DNA from: Cristatella mucedo
Taxonomy: Eukaryota > Bryozoa > Phylactolaemata > Cristatellidae
DNA length: 64,000 nucleotides
Direction: 5' to 3'
Assembly (NCBI GenBank): GCA_009760855.2
Contig: WPIO01000192.1
Span: 188,001 to 252,000 of the forward strand
Shown piece by piece: positions 34,863-46,205 of this stretch (position 1 is the stretch's first letter; the number at the start of each line of letters is the position of its first letter). The translations under genes were made by a program, and so were the position numbers. Below the pieces are notes generated by a model. It saw nothing but the letters and a program-made list of their open reading frames with translations. It made no database searches and was not told the origin of the DNA.

Positions 34863-35345
34863 TAGGAGAAAACAATCGGCAGCAAGTATTTAGTTGCTGC
34901 TACTGACTACTTCTCTAAATAAACAGCTAATCTAAATAAACTAAATAAACAGCTGTTTCAGAAGTTTAAAGAGTGCCAAGTCAGTAGTAATTTTTTTGTT
35001 CTCCGCTATTTGCCACCTTGGCTGTATGGACACTCTTATTAGCAGCGACCAGGTACGGGAGTTTGTGAACTCGATAATCGACAGCCTGATGGAGAATATT
35101 TTCGAACAGATGATCGGAAATTTTCATCTGCCTACCATACACAAGCAAATGGCCAACGGGAACGTGATAATTGAGCACTCGAAGAACCTCTTTGTAAGCT
35201 TGTCAGCGATCAAGAGAGCAACTGGGACCAATTCCCCGAGTTTAGCGAGAGCATTTTGTTTGCATACCACACATCTGTGCATGTCTCAACCAAGTGCACT
35301 CCATTTGAGGTCATCGTTGGACGTAAGGCCAAGCTTCTCATAACT
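34863..35345 (+). pseudogene. Ty3/gypsy-type integrase remnant, catalytic core
   Basis: Begins TIGSKYLVAATDYFSK (first catalytic Asp). After a shift it continues LISSDQVREFVNSIIDSL (second Asp), IHKQMANGNVIIEHSK (catalytic Glu). In another frame it reads LFAYHTSVHVSTKCTPFE, then GRKAKLL. The order matches the retroviral-type integrase core. Stops and shifts show decay. Together with 32818-33150 it is one integrase gene split by the LINE. Confidence 0.82.
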
Positions 35346-35359
35346 CAAATCTTCAGAGT

Positions 35360-35806
35360 GTGATATTACTGCGAACCCCCACGGTCCTTTCAGATGATGC
35401 CCACCGTGACGTTCTGGTTACGTTGACAGCCATGAAAACCATGACAAACTCCGTTCAACCGTCAGTACCAATATCCACTCTTCGTAGTAAGACCAGAAGT
35501 GTGCCTTTGATCGCTGACACAGAAGCAGCAAAGACATCACTGCTGTTTCCACCATTTGCAGAATCAGCACCGTATTCATCGCATGGGTCCAAAGATAGAA
35601 CCACGCTGGATTTAGACCCTGCACAGCTGTGGAATGCTTGGCCAAGTGACGAGTTAAACTTGAGAACGATAAGACTGACAAGAAACCAAGCAACGCCTAC
35701 CACGCCGCCAACCTCAAGATTAACCAGAGAGCAGAGGCTTGCTACTCCGCAGACCCAGTCCCTTGATGGCTATCCAAGTGACCACGCCGATGAATGCCCA
35801 AAGTAA
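35360..35806 (+). other. Unrecognised 148-codon open frame
   Basis: Follows the integrase remnant directly. Thr/Ser/Pro/Arg-rich (TPTTPPTSRLTREQRLATPQ), with no motif I know and no clear ATG context. It may be a decayed continuation of the same retroelement or chance. Confidence 0.2.
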
Positions 35807-35925
35807 AGGTCACTCAAAGGACCATTTTCAAAAACTGACAGTGCTGAAATTATTATCTTACTGAAACACAAGCAGACTAAGACTCTCAACTCACCAAAAA
35901 CTTCACGAAGCAGCTATCTTAGCAA

Positions 35926-36214
35926 CGGTGGAGCCAGGATTTTCATGTAGGGGACAAGACCTGCAAAATGTTTAATGCGGGGGCGAGACTCGCATGATTT
36001 CTATGTATGTTGGAATGGACCCACAAAGAATAAAAAATATAAACGCAAAATCATAGTGCTTACTCGATAAAAATACGACAGTTGCTCATTGAATGGCACT
36101 AAGACATATATACTGTGTTGGTGAAGGTCACGTGGCGTCGGAATAGGGGCACCCCAGCTAGCTGCCCCCTGTTGGGAGGAGGGCTAATTCCCCTCGCCTC
36201 CTGGCTCCGCCACT
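35926..36214. mobile_element. MITE family M copy A
   Basis: The ends are inverted: GGTGGAGCCAGGATTTT at the left, CCTGGCTCCGCCAC at the right. Internal TGTAGGGGACAAGACCTGC, a GGGGGCGAGAC block, an AAAATCATAGTGCTTACTCG segment and a right subterminal GCCCCCTGT...AATTCCCCTCGCC are shared with the copies at 49458 and 63046. No coding sequence. TIR style suggests a hAT or similar DNA transposon; a target duplication was not identified. Confidence 0.72.
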
Positions 36215-36299
36215 AATCATAGCTCCACTTTTGTCATTGCTTTTGGTAAGGCTGTTTTCTTTGGAAGAAAAAAAGGACCATGGACAACCGCAGCGTATA

Positions 36300-36830
36300 T
36301 GATAATAATAATAATAAAACACATATATATATAACGCCTTCAGAGAACTTAATCTCTTTTTCTAAGCACTTTACAGATGATGTATAGAAGGCATTATCAA
36401 GCAATTGTTGGTAACATCCGCATGATGAGCTGGCATAGCGTAAGTTGTACATGCACACGAATAACGGCTCACAAAGACCCACTAAATCCTGTAATAAACA
36501 AGTGCGTATTAAACTTCTTTTTAAATGTCGTCATGTAATAGGCGTTGTGACGGGCGTCGGTAGCGAGTTCCTGACTTTGGGAGCATAGGAACTAAAGGCA
36601 CGGCCTCCAACGGTTTTGTGGTTTGCATGAGCTATGACTAAACGATTCGAGACAGAACAGCGGGTTGTACGATTCTTTGCCCGGTGGGGACTAGTTCCGA
36701 TAGGTAGGCTGTAGCCAGAGAATATAGGGACCTCAAAGTAAGTGAAAGAATGTTGAAGTCGATGCACTGCTTGATTGGGAGCCAGTGAAGGATGGCTAGT
36801 GGGGTGATGTGGAAGTTGTGACACTACAAA
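36300..36830 (-). mobile_element. LINE-1f copy, 3' end and C-terminal coding part
   Basis: On the minus strand: HRAKNRTTRCSVSNRLV, then KTVGGRAFSSYAPKVRNSLP. The 3' UTR and tail end in (ATT)n at 36302. A stretch of 3' UTR is missing compared with the longest copy. Confidence 0.85.
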
Positions 36831-37009
36831 AGCAAAGATGGTGGGAACTGGTACGTCCGGGCCATCAGCTACATCGTGACAGGATTAGAAAACACCCACT
36901 CCTTTCACAATCAACCGCATGAAGACTGCTTTGGAAAAACAAAAACTACAGGGCTATTTGTACCATGACGTGAATGAATATGTAAACACCTCTGGCATCT
37001 CTCGTGATA

Positions 37010-37256
37010 GAGTCTAGGCAACATTTTTCTTTTATGTGCTTATGCGTGCTGACACTGTGCATGCTGCCACTAACCACACTTGCATGCCGACCCTGTGCAT
37101 GTCACCCCTAACCATGTTATTTATGTTGTTTAGCAAGCATAATACCACTCACCATTTGATCGTGTTTCTTTTGCAGCAAATCTAAAGTGCCTAGAAAGAT
37201 ATTGAGTTCTCTGAGGGCGCTTTTTCTAGTGTATTATTATTATTATTATTATTATA
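37010..37256 (+). mobile_element. LINE-1f 3' UTR
   Basis: GTGCTTATGCGTGCTGACAC through AAAGTGCCTAGAAAGATATT, GAGTTCTCTGAGGGCGCTTT and (ATT)n. Nearly consensus. Confidence 0.88.
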
Positions 37257-37259
37257 TGC

Positions 37260-39480
37260 CAAAATCATGGCTACGGCGATTCTGTCGAGTTGCCACATCG
37301 CTATCTATAAAAAAAATCGGTGATTCTCTAGATTTCTTGAACTGTCCCGGAAGCTTACATTTACATTCAATCGTAAAACAGTTCTGAATAAAATGCTTAG
37401 AAATTTTGTCGCTCATCTTCATTTCACTCAACACTATTGATATCACGGGGATGTAATTTGACCTAGAGGTGGTATGATTTGGCCAAGGCCAAAATATACA
37501 CAAGCGTAAAAATTAGCTCAGGTGATAATATAAAAATGCGGACATAATCTAGCGTAGCCGGTTTTAACCTCGGGTTATACCTCGACCTTGGGCTATACTA
37601 CGGCCAGATGCATCGAGACCTTGCGTAATGCCAAAAGGCTATCCGTAAACAGTGCGATATCTTTTCTCTTCTTGAATTGAGCACGCTAAAACCATCGCCA
37701 TCACCCGCTACTGTTCTTTCACTTCCATTGAATGATGCGTGGATGGTGCCATACAGAAGTGTGCGAATTCGATGTGGAAATTCCTACGACCATTCATTTC
37801 GTGCTGCGATTCGAGGAACTGTCCGCTGATGTGCCAAACGAGAATCTTTGTAAGGTCATGAAGCGGTTGTCTCTGCCGTGATATTAGAAATTTGGCCTAG
37901 CGATTATGGCTTCCAGTGTTATTTTTCGTTCAGAACGCCGCGACTCACTTCATCCTGCGGGAAAACTCGAACCCACAGAGTACCAGCTTGTATGGCACTG
38001 TGGCAGTCACGTGTTGAAGGAGCATTTGGTCCCCTACAACATGTCGCGTCAATTTATCGATCTTCTCTTCGAAAGCAAGATCACTTGGAGTTTTTCGCAG
38101 TCCCTTCTTCCCAAATATACGGTCGTGCGTTTTCTTGCCTATAACTACCTATTATTCCGCACTTTATCTATTAAATATTTGATGTGATCATAAGTTATAT
38201 CTTTCTTTACTTTCTATTAGATCATTGCTTAAATGTGCTTCAAGAGCTGTGCAGCGAAATCTATATAGAAACGATGTAACAGAAATGCCGCGTGGCGTTG
38301 ACGCGGGGATATATTGAAAGGAACATACGCTGGCGAGTTTAAGCAATCCGGTAGTAAAGCACTTATCTCCCATTTTTTTAATTTTCAAGCTTACTGCATT
38401 ACTTGAATGCAGCTCTATTTGTGCATCGCTTTTTAATACGCGTACGCCGCAAGGGGTATCGCATCGAGATAGCATTTGATAACTAAAAGATACAGTCTAA
38501 AACTTGCTTTTGCTGTGCAAAGATAGAAAGCCGATTTCTATTGTCATCTTGTACGTGAAAATCTCTGCGTTTGCGAGAAGGGCATAATTTTCATGAGATT
38601 TTCTTATTTGTTTTGGATTACAAAGGACGGGTCGGTGCTTGCGTAAGCAGACAAAAACCTTATTAGGACTGCCCAGCGCCTGCTGGTCCTCCCCAGAGAT
38701 CAATTCAAAGGAGGTACGAGGCTAATCGGCTGCCTTTCGGCGCAGTAGCGAACGGCAGCGCTGCTTGGTCTTTTAAGCTTCAGGATGTTTACAAGTATAC
38801 ATTTTGGGAGCTCATGCTTTTTTGGAAGCCCGTAACGGAGACCGGGCGCGATGTCTTCGCGCGCGCAATCAGCGGCGCACGACCGGATGCCTTTTGCCGG
38901 AAGAGATAGATGAGAGCCGAGAGCTGAAAGGAGCCTGAGGTGATTAACTGAGACGTGTGCACTCGAGGAAACATTTCATTTATGCCCACGTACGGCTCCT
39001 CGCCGGAACTTATATAGTTGAGTTGAAAATTATGTGTGTATCTGCACGAAATGCTCACTGCCCATCCAGCCTCGTTCAGGCTACGCACTCAACCTGAGAA
39101 GAGCCTGAGACTGCTATTCACACTCACCTCGGCTCGAATGCGGCTAAGAGGTCCTGCGACGAGGTAATAAAACTCAGCCCGACTTGGCTCGCTCCTATCG
39201 AAAAGGTTACCGGCTAAAACGATCGCCTCTTCGCGCACTGGTGACCACGCAGCGTGAACCTGTGAACCCTGTAGGCGTTCGTTCTCTGGGTAGTATATCT
39301 TGTTCGTAGCTACGTCCGAAATCCTGTCCTCGTACAACCGCCGCGTATCACTGCACTCTTTCGCCATCTTACTGTGGTCCCACGGACTCACCGAGAGCTG
39401 TATAGTATATGCCTTCGGCGAAATTCTGCGCACGCCCGCTGCGTTCATAGAGAGCTCTTAACCGTTCGATATTCTTTGCC
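37260..39480. other. No gene supported
   Basis: Mostly AT-rich. Short frames (plus 37906-38187; minus 39089-39448) are unrecognised. The minus frame at 39448 starts with an ATG about 45 bp downstream of a TATATAG box (near 39490) and meets a GTGAGT at about 39391. It could be a first exon, but nothing else supports this. Confidence 0.25.
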
Positions 39481-39499
39481 CCCTCCCTATATAGTCACT

Positions 39500-42400
39500 C
39501 TCCAGCTAGGCAGGCAGCCGCGGCTTACAGTCTTCCGATGAGTAGACAAAGGCTCTCCGCGAAAGGCTGGCCCTGTTGCGTTTGTCCGCCCAAGAACCAG
39601 CTCGCGAGGCGGCTGCGACCGGCTCCCGCGCGCAGCAGCCGTCGCGTACTCCTTGCATGCAGCCGACTCTCGCGGCGGGAAGCTGCTTCTTGCGTACGAA
39701 AACTCAGCGATCGCCTCCTCCTGTCTCCGTGCGCGCGTTTGCTCGAATCTCTCCGCCGCGCGGCAGCAGCCGGAGGCGGCTATTTTGCAGGGCCCCGCTC
39801 GGCAGCGGCCATTAGCAGTGACTAGCCGAGACTAGGCCAGCTGCGGCTGACGAGTTTCTAATGCGCATCGGGCGGCTTTTCCATCAGAACGAAGATGTGG
39901 TTGATGGGTATTCCTGCGCCGACGAAAAGGACCGCGCCAACGAGCGGCCGCGCGTGACGCAACGGCGGCGCATGCAGCGCTATTTCACGCTGAATTTCGG
40001 AATGCCGCGAATGTGGCTTGCAACTGTCGCAACGTGGTTAGCTAGCTAGCTACGCAGCCTCTAATCGTCTAATCAGTCTCTTTCTCTCAATTCGCTCTCC
40101 TCTCTGTCTCTCTCTGTCTCTCTGTCTCTCTGTCTCTCTGTCTCTCTGTCTTTCTCTGTCTCTCTCTGTCTCTGTCTCTCTGTCTCTGTCTCTCTGTCTC
40201 TTTCTCTGTCTCTCTCTCTCTCCTCTCTCCTCTCTCTCTCTCTCTCTCGCCCTCTCGCGACATATAAGGCTCTGTACTTAGATGAACTAAACTGTCACGA
40301 TGTCAAGTCATCTACATTCATCACGGTTAAAGAATGCGATAAAGAAATTCTCCAAGCAGCAGCCTCCACTTCCTGAACGACTCATCGTCAAGGCGCGCGT
40401 TAGCGCTTGACCAGCCGTCAGGGGTGCCGAGGCGTACGCCGACGGCAGCATAATGGAAGAGCGGCGAAACTCTAAAAATAGAGAGAGAGAGCGCAAAAGA
40501 GAGCGGCGCACAATGATGCGCGCGCACGAGCGGAATTCGCGCACGCGTTTGCGAGCACACCTACCGATGCGCTAGCGAGCGACGATTCGAGCGCCGACGT
40601 TCGTGAGCCGACGCTCGTTAGACGTTCTCTATAACTAGCCGACACTCGACTTTTCGAAGCGGCTTCATGCCGATTCTCTTCGTTTGCGCACGCAGCGTCC
40701 CGTTGGGCTTTTCTCGTAAACCGCTTCAGTCGACCTCGGCATCCGCTGGACTTGGAGATTTAGCGCGACGATGGCGCGACGGAAGAGTCGACGCGCGAGC
40801 GCCCGACCTCTGCCGAAAGCTGCTTCCGACTTGATTCCTGCGACGCGTGGGGGCGCGCGTGCGACTATTCGAGCGAGAGGTTCTGCTGTAAGCGCCCTCA
40901 CTGGCTGTACAACGTTATCGTCGGCTTGACAAAAGAGCCGCTACCGTCGCAGGTTCGCGTGTACTTTTAATGTACACGGCTCTCGATAGCTCTACACTTT
41001 TTTGTCAGCTGCGTGCAAAGTCGTTGAAGTGCTGCTGACTCGAGCGCACGCCTGCGATCGCTGCGCCGACCGAGCGACCGACCGAAGAAGTTCCTCGCCT
41101 CCTCTGCCGCCACTCCGACGCAAGCAGGCGGCGACGACGACCGCCGATGGGCTGCGCTTCTTACGGCGGCCTCCGGCTGTTGTCCGGTGCGACAGGGCGA
41201 CGCGAGCGGGCCCTGCGACTCTGAAAAAACTGGCCGAAAAATCCTCTTCTTCTCTCGTCTGGCGACGCCCTGCGAGGCGAAGAACGATGCGGCGGAGAAC
41301 GCGCTAGCCGCAGCGGCGTGCGCGATTCTCTCGCGCGCGCGCATTCCTAGCGGCTGAAAGAGCGCCGCTCGCGCTTCCTCCGCTTCCGGCTCTCGGTGCA
41401 AGGTGCGCGAAGAATTCGATTGGAGAGCCGAGCTAAGAAGGGTCTCCAGCACCAGCAGCTCGAAGCGACGCCACTTCCGCGCGGCCGACGGCCGCGAATC
41501 GCTTACTCGAGATTTCGAGCTTCGGAAGAGCGCGCGCCCGCGCACGAATCGGCGATACAGCGGAGCGTGCCTGCGCATCCTCCAAACGCTTCCGTCGCCA
41601 CCACCCGCCGATGGCCTCCTTCCCCCCCCCCCGCCCCCCTAGGGAGCGGCGGCGTATCGCCGTCCTCGGCGACACCGCGGGTCCAAGAAGCGGCGGCGGC
41701 GGCGCGTCGAGCGAGCGCGGAGTGACGGCGCACGTAGCGAGCGCCGAAGACCGCCGGCGGCCGCACCAGCGAGGCCTCCGCCGCCGCCTCCGCCGACGTT
41801 GCAGCGAGCGGGTGCCGGCGCGTGGCGATTTCCGGCGGCGGAGGGGCGGCGTGGTGAGTCACCGCCCGTTTGAATCACCCTCGATGAGGCAGCTAAGCGC
41901 TCTCGGCTGCCGCGCCGCGCTGGCCCCGCCGCTTGGCGAAAGGCAACCTTTGCTTAAACAAAAGCACGCGCCCGTGCGGGCGAAACGGGGGGTGCTAAGA
42001 AAATATTTGCAGAGCACGCTTACTTGGATCGCTCGGTCGCCGCGTCCCAGTGCGACTCACTCCTGCCACCGCCGCCGCCGCCACCAAATTAGACGCTCAG
42101 CTCGGATCCCACCGCGGCGGTGGCGACGAGCTGGCCGGCCGCGTCGTCTTCGCGAGTGGCCGGCTCCGCCGATGCGCGCGCCTCCAGACGTCGCGGCCGA
42201 CGGCGGCGCGGGAGGCCGGCGGCCGCGAGACCGGACAGGCAGCGTCTCGCGGCGCCGCCTGCCGCAGCCTGGGAGCGGCTGGGGCGCTCGAAAAGGCGAA
42301 CGGCGCTCGCACGCGCCTCTCGGCGATCGTGGCTCTCTCTCTCGACGCGAGCGGCTTCGTACGGTGCGCAGCGTTCGCAGGGGCGTCGCCCGTTCGCGTC

Positions 42401-42600
42401 CATCCAGCCGCTGGCCCCTTGAGAAACTCGCTGACTGGTCCCCCCATGCGAACTTCAGCAGCTTGCTTAAATCACGAGCCTAATTAGGCATCGAAGTCGG
42501 TTGCCGATGAATGAAACAACGTCGGTAATTTGTTGAGTAATTGTCCACTCTACAGAGGACCGTACTCCAGGCGCCGGGCACCCAGCGGCTCATCCACCAA
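39500..42600. other. CpG-rich domain 5' of the EGF gene
   Basis: Long CpG-rich sequence with many overlapping Arg/Ala/Ser-rich frames on both strands (up to 290 codons at 41611-42483). All look compositional. A TTT/CTCTGTCT microsatellite interrupts it at 40081-40255. No conserved domain was recognised. Confidence 0.4.
40081..40255. repeat. (CTCTGT)n/(CT)n microsatellite
   Basis: Pyrimidine-plus-G array of TCTCTCTGTC units grading into (CT)n. Confidence 0.95.
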
Positions 42601-42607
42601 TAACATA

Positions 42608-42685
42608 GGGGGGCGGTTGAATCAGCCAATCAGGAGCGGTAGAATATACTTAAGGAGCCGACGCGGCGAGCGCCACTGGTACTCA
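42608..42685 (+). promoter_or_regulatory. Core promoter of the EGF-domain gene
   Basis: In order: a GC box GGGGGGCGG (42608-42616), a CCAAT box AGCCAATCA (42624-42632), a TATA-like AATATACTTAA (42643-42653) and a possible start near 42673-42682 (GGTACTCACC). The spacing suits a start about 30 bp after the TATA-like element. It would leave a 5' UTR of about 165 nt before the ATG at 42845. No transcript evidence. Confidence 0.5.
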
Positions 42686-42844
42686 CCCACGAGCGGCGTG
42701 CCGAGTGCAAAGCCATCGCTCTGGGGCTCCGCGCTGGACATCGGATAGCGTCGCCTCTAGTGGATTATTACCGCCGTCATCATCATTATCGCAGTAGTCG
42801 CTGCAGTCTGAGTGCAGTGCGAGACGCCTCACGGAGACGCCACG

Positions 42845-43530
42845 ATGAGAGGCCGCTCGGTGCTGCTCTACTGCTGCGTCCACGCGACCCTAGCTCTGCT
42901 GGGGCCCGGAGCGGCGGCGGCGGTGCGCCCTCCTCCGGCGGCGATCGTCGGCGAACCGCCGGCTATAGCGTCGGCATCGGTGCGGAGCGCACTGGACGCC
43001 TCCGGCGGACTTGCAGAGGGCAGCGGCGGCCACGGTGTCGGCGGCGTCAGCGGGGGCGGCGACTTGCCATCGGCCGTCTACCGCTGGCTCGTGTCGTCTC
43101 GCATCCGAGGGTGGTCTCTCACAGCCCACGTCGCAGCTCGGAGAGTGGGCGACACCGCTGCTGCTGCCGCCACCGCCGCCGGTATGCCCTCGTCGCTGCC
43201 GCCGCCGTCATCGTCGTCGTCTGCTGCGGCGCGCTCGAGAGCTCGGCGAGCGAGCGGCCCGAGCGCTCAGGACCTGCGCGACACGATCGTGCCGCGCCTC
43301 AGGCCGCTCGAGCCGACCATGGACCGTACGACGTTCCTCGTGCTCTGGCATCTCATATCTAACAACTTGCACGGCTCGTGGGAGGATGCGGCCGCCCGCT
43401 ACGGCGGCGACGCTCAGCCGACGACGGCGGCGGCGGCGGACAAAAGGAAGCCGTGCGCCCGGAGCAGCATCTGCCTGAACGGCGGCAAGTGCTACTACGA
43501 AACCGAGGACACCGGGCAGTGGAGATGCAC
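42845..43530 (+). CDS. Secreted EGF-domain protein, exon 1
   Basis: ATG at 42845 starts a signal peptide (MRGRSVLLYCCVHATLALLG, then small residues). A long Ala/Ser/Gly/Pro-rich region follows to about residue 145, containing an RARRA basic site near 140 that could be a convertase cleavage site. Next is a better ordered stretch (TIVPRLRPLEPTMDRTTFLV, then WHLISNNLHGSWEDAAARY). The last part opens an EGF domain: KPCARSSICLNGGKCYYE, then GQWRCT. The exon ends TGCAC|GTAAGT, phase 2, and joins 44463 in frame. Spacing C-x5-C-x5-C-x11-C-x-C-x8-C resembles ErbB-ligand EGF domains but with a short first loop. I could not name the family. Confidence 0.8.
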
Positions 43531-44462
43531 GTAAGTCTGCCGCCACCCGTCTGCTGCCGACCGCTGTCGCCGCGACGTATCGCACGTCGCCGCCGCCGCC
43601 CCCAACCCATCCTCCCCGCCTCCGCCGCCGTCGTCGTCAAGGCGAACCGCCGAGCGTGACATGCGTGGCGCGCATCGCTCTCAAATTTCGGCGCGCGCGT
43701 TCGACGCGTCTTCTTTTACATTCTCGGAGCGTGCATTCGACGCGTCTTCTTTTGCCGCGAAAAGCGGTGCGCCGCGCGAGCTCCGAAGTCGCGCTCCCGG
43801 CCCGCTCTCCCGCTGGCGTGGCTCAAGTAACGGGGCCAACGACCGAGCGAGCGACCTTCCCCTCGGCGCCTTTGTGGACCAGGAGCTCGCGCGCGCGCGC
43901 GCGAGCGCACCTGTGCGCCCCGCCCGCCGGGGCCAGCTAGCAGGCGGAGCGCTCGGCGGCCAACCCGGAGGGCGTCGAACTCTTGTTACCGTTCGCCGCC
44001 CCGCCCGCTCGCGGTCGCGGCGAGAGCCCCCCGCGGCCGCCGCTATCGATTGGGCCGCCCCTCCGCGCTCGGGGCGGCGGCGGCGGCGCGTGGCGGGCCG
44101 CCACGCCGCTGGCGAGCGGTCGCCGGCTCGCACGCGAAGGCGAATTAACGCACGCCGCGAACGCCTCCACGCAGCGGCGGCAAACTGGCGAGCGCTCGGC
44201 TCGCGCGCCGCGCACCCCTGCTCGACTCCGCTCGGCGCGTCGCCGGCGCAGCGCTCCCCTCGTCGCCGCGGCGTGCTCGGGCCGACTGCCATCTAGCCGA
44301 CGGGCGGCGACGCGCCCCAGGGGGTTGTTTTGGGGCACTCGGCGGCGGCGGCGGCGGCGGCGTGGCGCGCCGGGCCGGTCTAGTGGCTACGCGTGCGGTG
44401 GCGGTGGAGGGTAGCCCGGCTCTATGAGCGAGCGCTCTGCAAACCGCTCGCGTTGGTTGCAG
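43531..44462 (+). other. Intron 1 of the EGF-domain gene
   Basis: Bounded by GTAAGT and GTTGGTTGCAG. Extremely GC/CpG-rich, which creates frames of 200 codons on both strands that I treat as spurious. Confidence 0.75.
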
Positions 44463-44565
44463 GTGCCCGGACGAGTTCTGGGGCAAGCGATGCCAGTACG
44501 GCACGAAGAACCCGAAAGAGGACGCGAGCTCGACTCGCGGCCACGCGCCCAACTACAAGTACTCG
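44463..44565 (+). CDS. Secreted EGF-domain protein, exon 2 (end of EGF domain)
   Basis: 103 nt between TTGCAG|GTGCCC and TACTCG|GTGAGT. It completes the EGF domain as CPDEFWGKRCQYG, then a basic/polar tail (TKNPKEDASSTRGHAPNYK). Entering phase 2 and leaving phase 0, it fits exon 1 exactly. No transmembrane segment follows, so the product looks soluble rather than membrane-tethered, unlike many EGF-receptor ligands. Confidence 0.8.
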
Positions 44566-45474
44566 GTGAGTGGCCGCACCGCCGCCTCGACCGCCGCAGC
44601 GGCGTGCGAGTGAGCGCGCCCTGCCCGAGCGGCTCCTCGTCGGCCGCGGGTGGCGGCCCGGAGCTCGGCCGACCGCAATTGTTCGGCCGCTTTCTTTACC
44701 CGCTGACCGCGATAGCGGGCGGAGGTGGCTCTTTCTCGGGCCAGCGGCGCGCGCGCACGCTCGCTGCCCCGGCTCGAGGTCTTTTTCCCGACGCTGCCCT
44801 CCAGGTTCCCGGTTCGAGGCTCTCGTGCAGCGGTGCGGTTGCCCTCAGCGACCATTCAATTCCGCAGAACGCCTTCTGGCTCGGCGTTCAGACAATGGCA
44901 GGATGCCCGTCGATGCGAGCGTCTTTTGTTCTACCGTGCCCTCTCCGCCGGCCACTGGTTCCAGAGCTTCCGCAGCGGTGAAAGCTAGGCGAACTGGACG
45001 CAGAGAAGACGATGGGCGACAGAGCAGCTGAACGGATCCAAGCGAGGAGAACGCGGTCGGGGGCGCGATGGCTTGACGGAGAGAGCGGTCTTTAAGCTAC
45101 ACGGGCATGTCGGAGGACACTAGGAAAAGCGAGGTAGTGACAAGACAAGACGAGGCAGAAAAGGAAGAAAGGTATAGAGAGCGAGTGAGCGCGAGAGAGA
45201 AGGCAAGACTGCCGCCCTCCTTATTTCCGGCCATCTGTCCTGTCTTGCCAGCCCAACTGGCAGCGCGGCGCTCGCTTGCGAGATCCGGCAATAATTGGAA
45301 TCACTCGACGCCGCCGCTTCCTGCCCAGGCCGTCGTAGGATCCACAGGACGAGGTTTGGTGCCTGACTCAGGAGCATCGCGAAGCCTGTAGAGGAATGCT
45401 TGGGCGCGCGATATATTTAGACTTCGCACTGAAAATGCGACTGTCAATTGAACTCGTCGCCTTCTTGCTTGCAG

Positions 45475-45510
45475 AGCTGGAGCAGTTCGTGGACAATTAA
45501 TGGTGAATGA
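45475..45510 (+). CDS. Secreted EGF-domain protein, probable last exon
   Basis: A good acceptor (CTTCTTGCTTGCAG) lies 909 bp after exon 2. In the required phase 0 it encodes SWSSSWTINGE and a TGA at 45508-45510, giving a protein of about 274 residues. The Trp/Ser-rich tail has no parallel I know, and no AATAAA was seen shortly downstream. The true last exon could be elsewhere. Confidence 0.45.
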   Translation, partial: SWSSSWTINGE

Positions 45511-46156
45511 CGGTCATTCCACCTGCCTGCAGCAACTACCACTGACGCCGGCGGCGGCGGCAGGGGCGGCGGCCGTCGCGGTGAACCGACCGAACGGACG
45601 TCGCTCGAACGCTGCTCGAACACCCGCCGCGCGAATGCTTGACCGAGCCCCGCTCTCTAACAGCGAAGGCGACGACATTCCTCGCGTTGCCCCGTCGTCC
45701 TCGCTCTCACGAACTAGTCAGCGCCGTTGTGCGCTAGATACTTCCGCTGGTCTCCTCTGGGAACTAGCCGCGATGACGTCGGCTATGAAATAGCCCCTAC
45801 CAAGCTCGCAGCGGCAGCGGCTGAGTCTCGGCGGCCCGATGGGGCGGGCCGCCGCAGCCGCCTCCTCAGCGGCGGGCGACTTTGACTGCGGTGTCGCTCC
45901 GTCTGCAGCGTGACGCGCACGCGTACTGCGCTGCGCCGGCTGGGCAGTCAGCCACTCGCGAACGCATCTCCAGCCGGCGTTACCAAGTCGGCGATAGCGC
46001 TCGGAGAACGGGTCGCTATTATTAATTTATTTTATTTTTTATAATTCCGCTGTTGTTGACTATTGTTGATCGGACCCGCTCCTCAGGCAAGACGGAGAAT
46101 ACAATTTAGTTCGACGCTGAATTCGGCGGTTAGATCTGCTCGCTGTACGCTACGCC

Positions 46157-46205
46157 AGCTGCCTAGACGGCCTCGGCGGCGGCAGCCGAGGCCGTCTAGG
46201 CAGCT
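46157..46205. repeat. Perfect 21-bp inverted repeat with a 7-nt loop
   Basis: Left arm 46157-46177 (AGCTGCCTAGACGGCC...GGC), loop GGCGGCA, right arm 46185-46205 the exact reverse complement. It is too long and perfect for chance even in GC-rich DNA. No T-run follows and there is no sign of a miRNA-like bulged precursor. Confidence 0.9.

Noticed and set aside
40967-41578. 203-codon minus-strand frame
   Set aside because: CpG-rich, no recognisable family, overlapped by opposite-strand frames of similar quality.
41611-42483. 290-codon plus-strand frame and overlapping minus frames
   Set aside because: GC-rich DNA has few stop codons; the products are Arg/Ala/Pro-rich with no domain, and they overlap on both strands.
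43661-44414. 200-codon frames inside the first intron of the EGF gene
   Set aside because: They lie between a good donor and acceptor whose joining completes an EGF domain; composition explains the openness.
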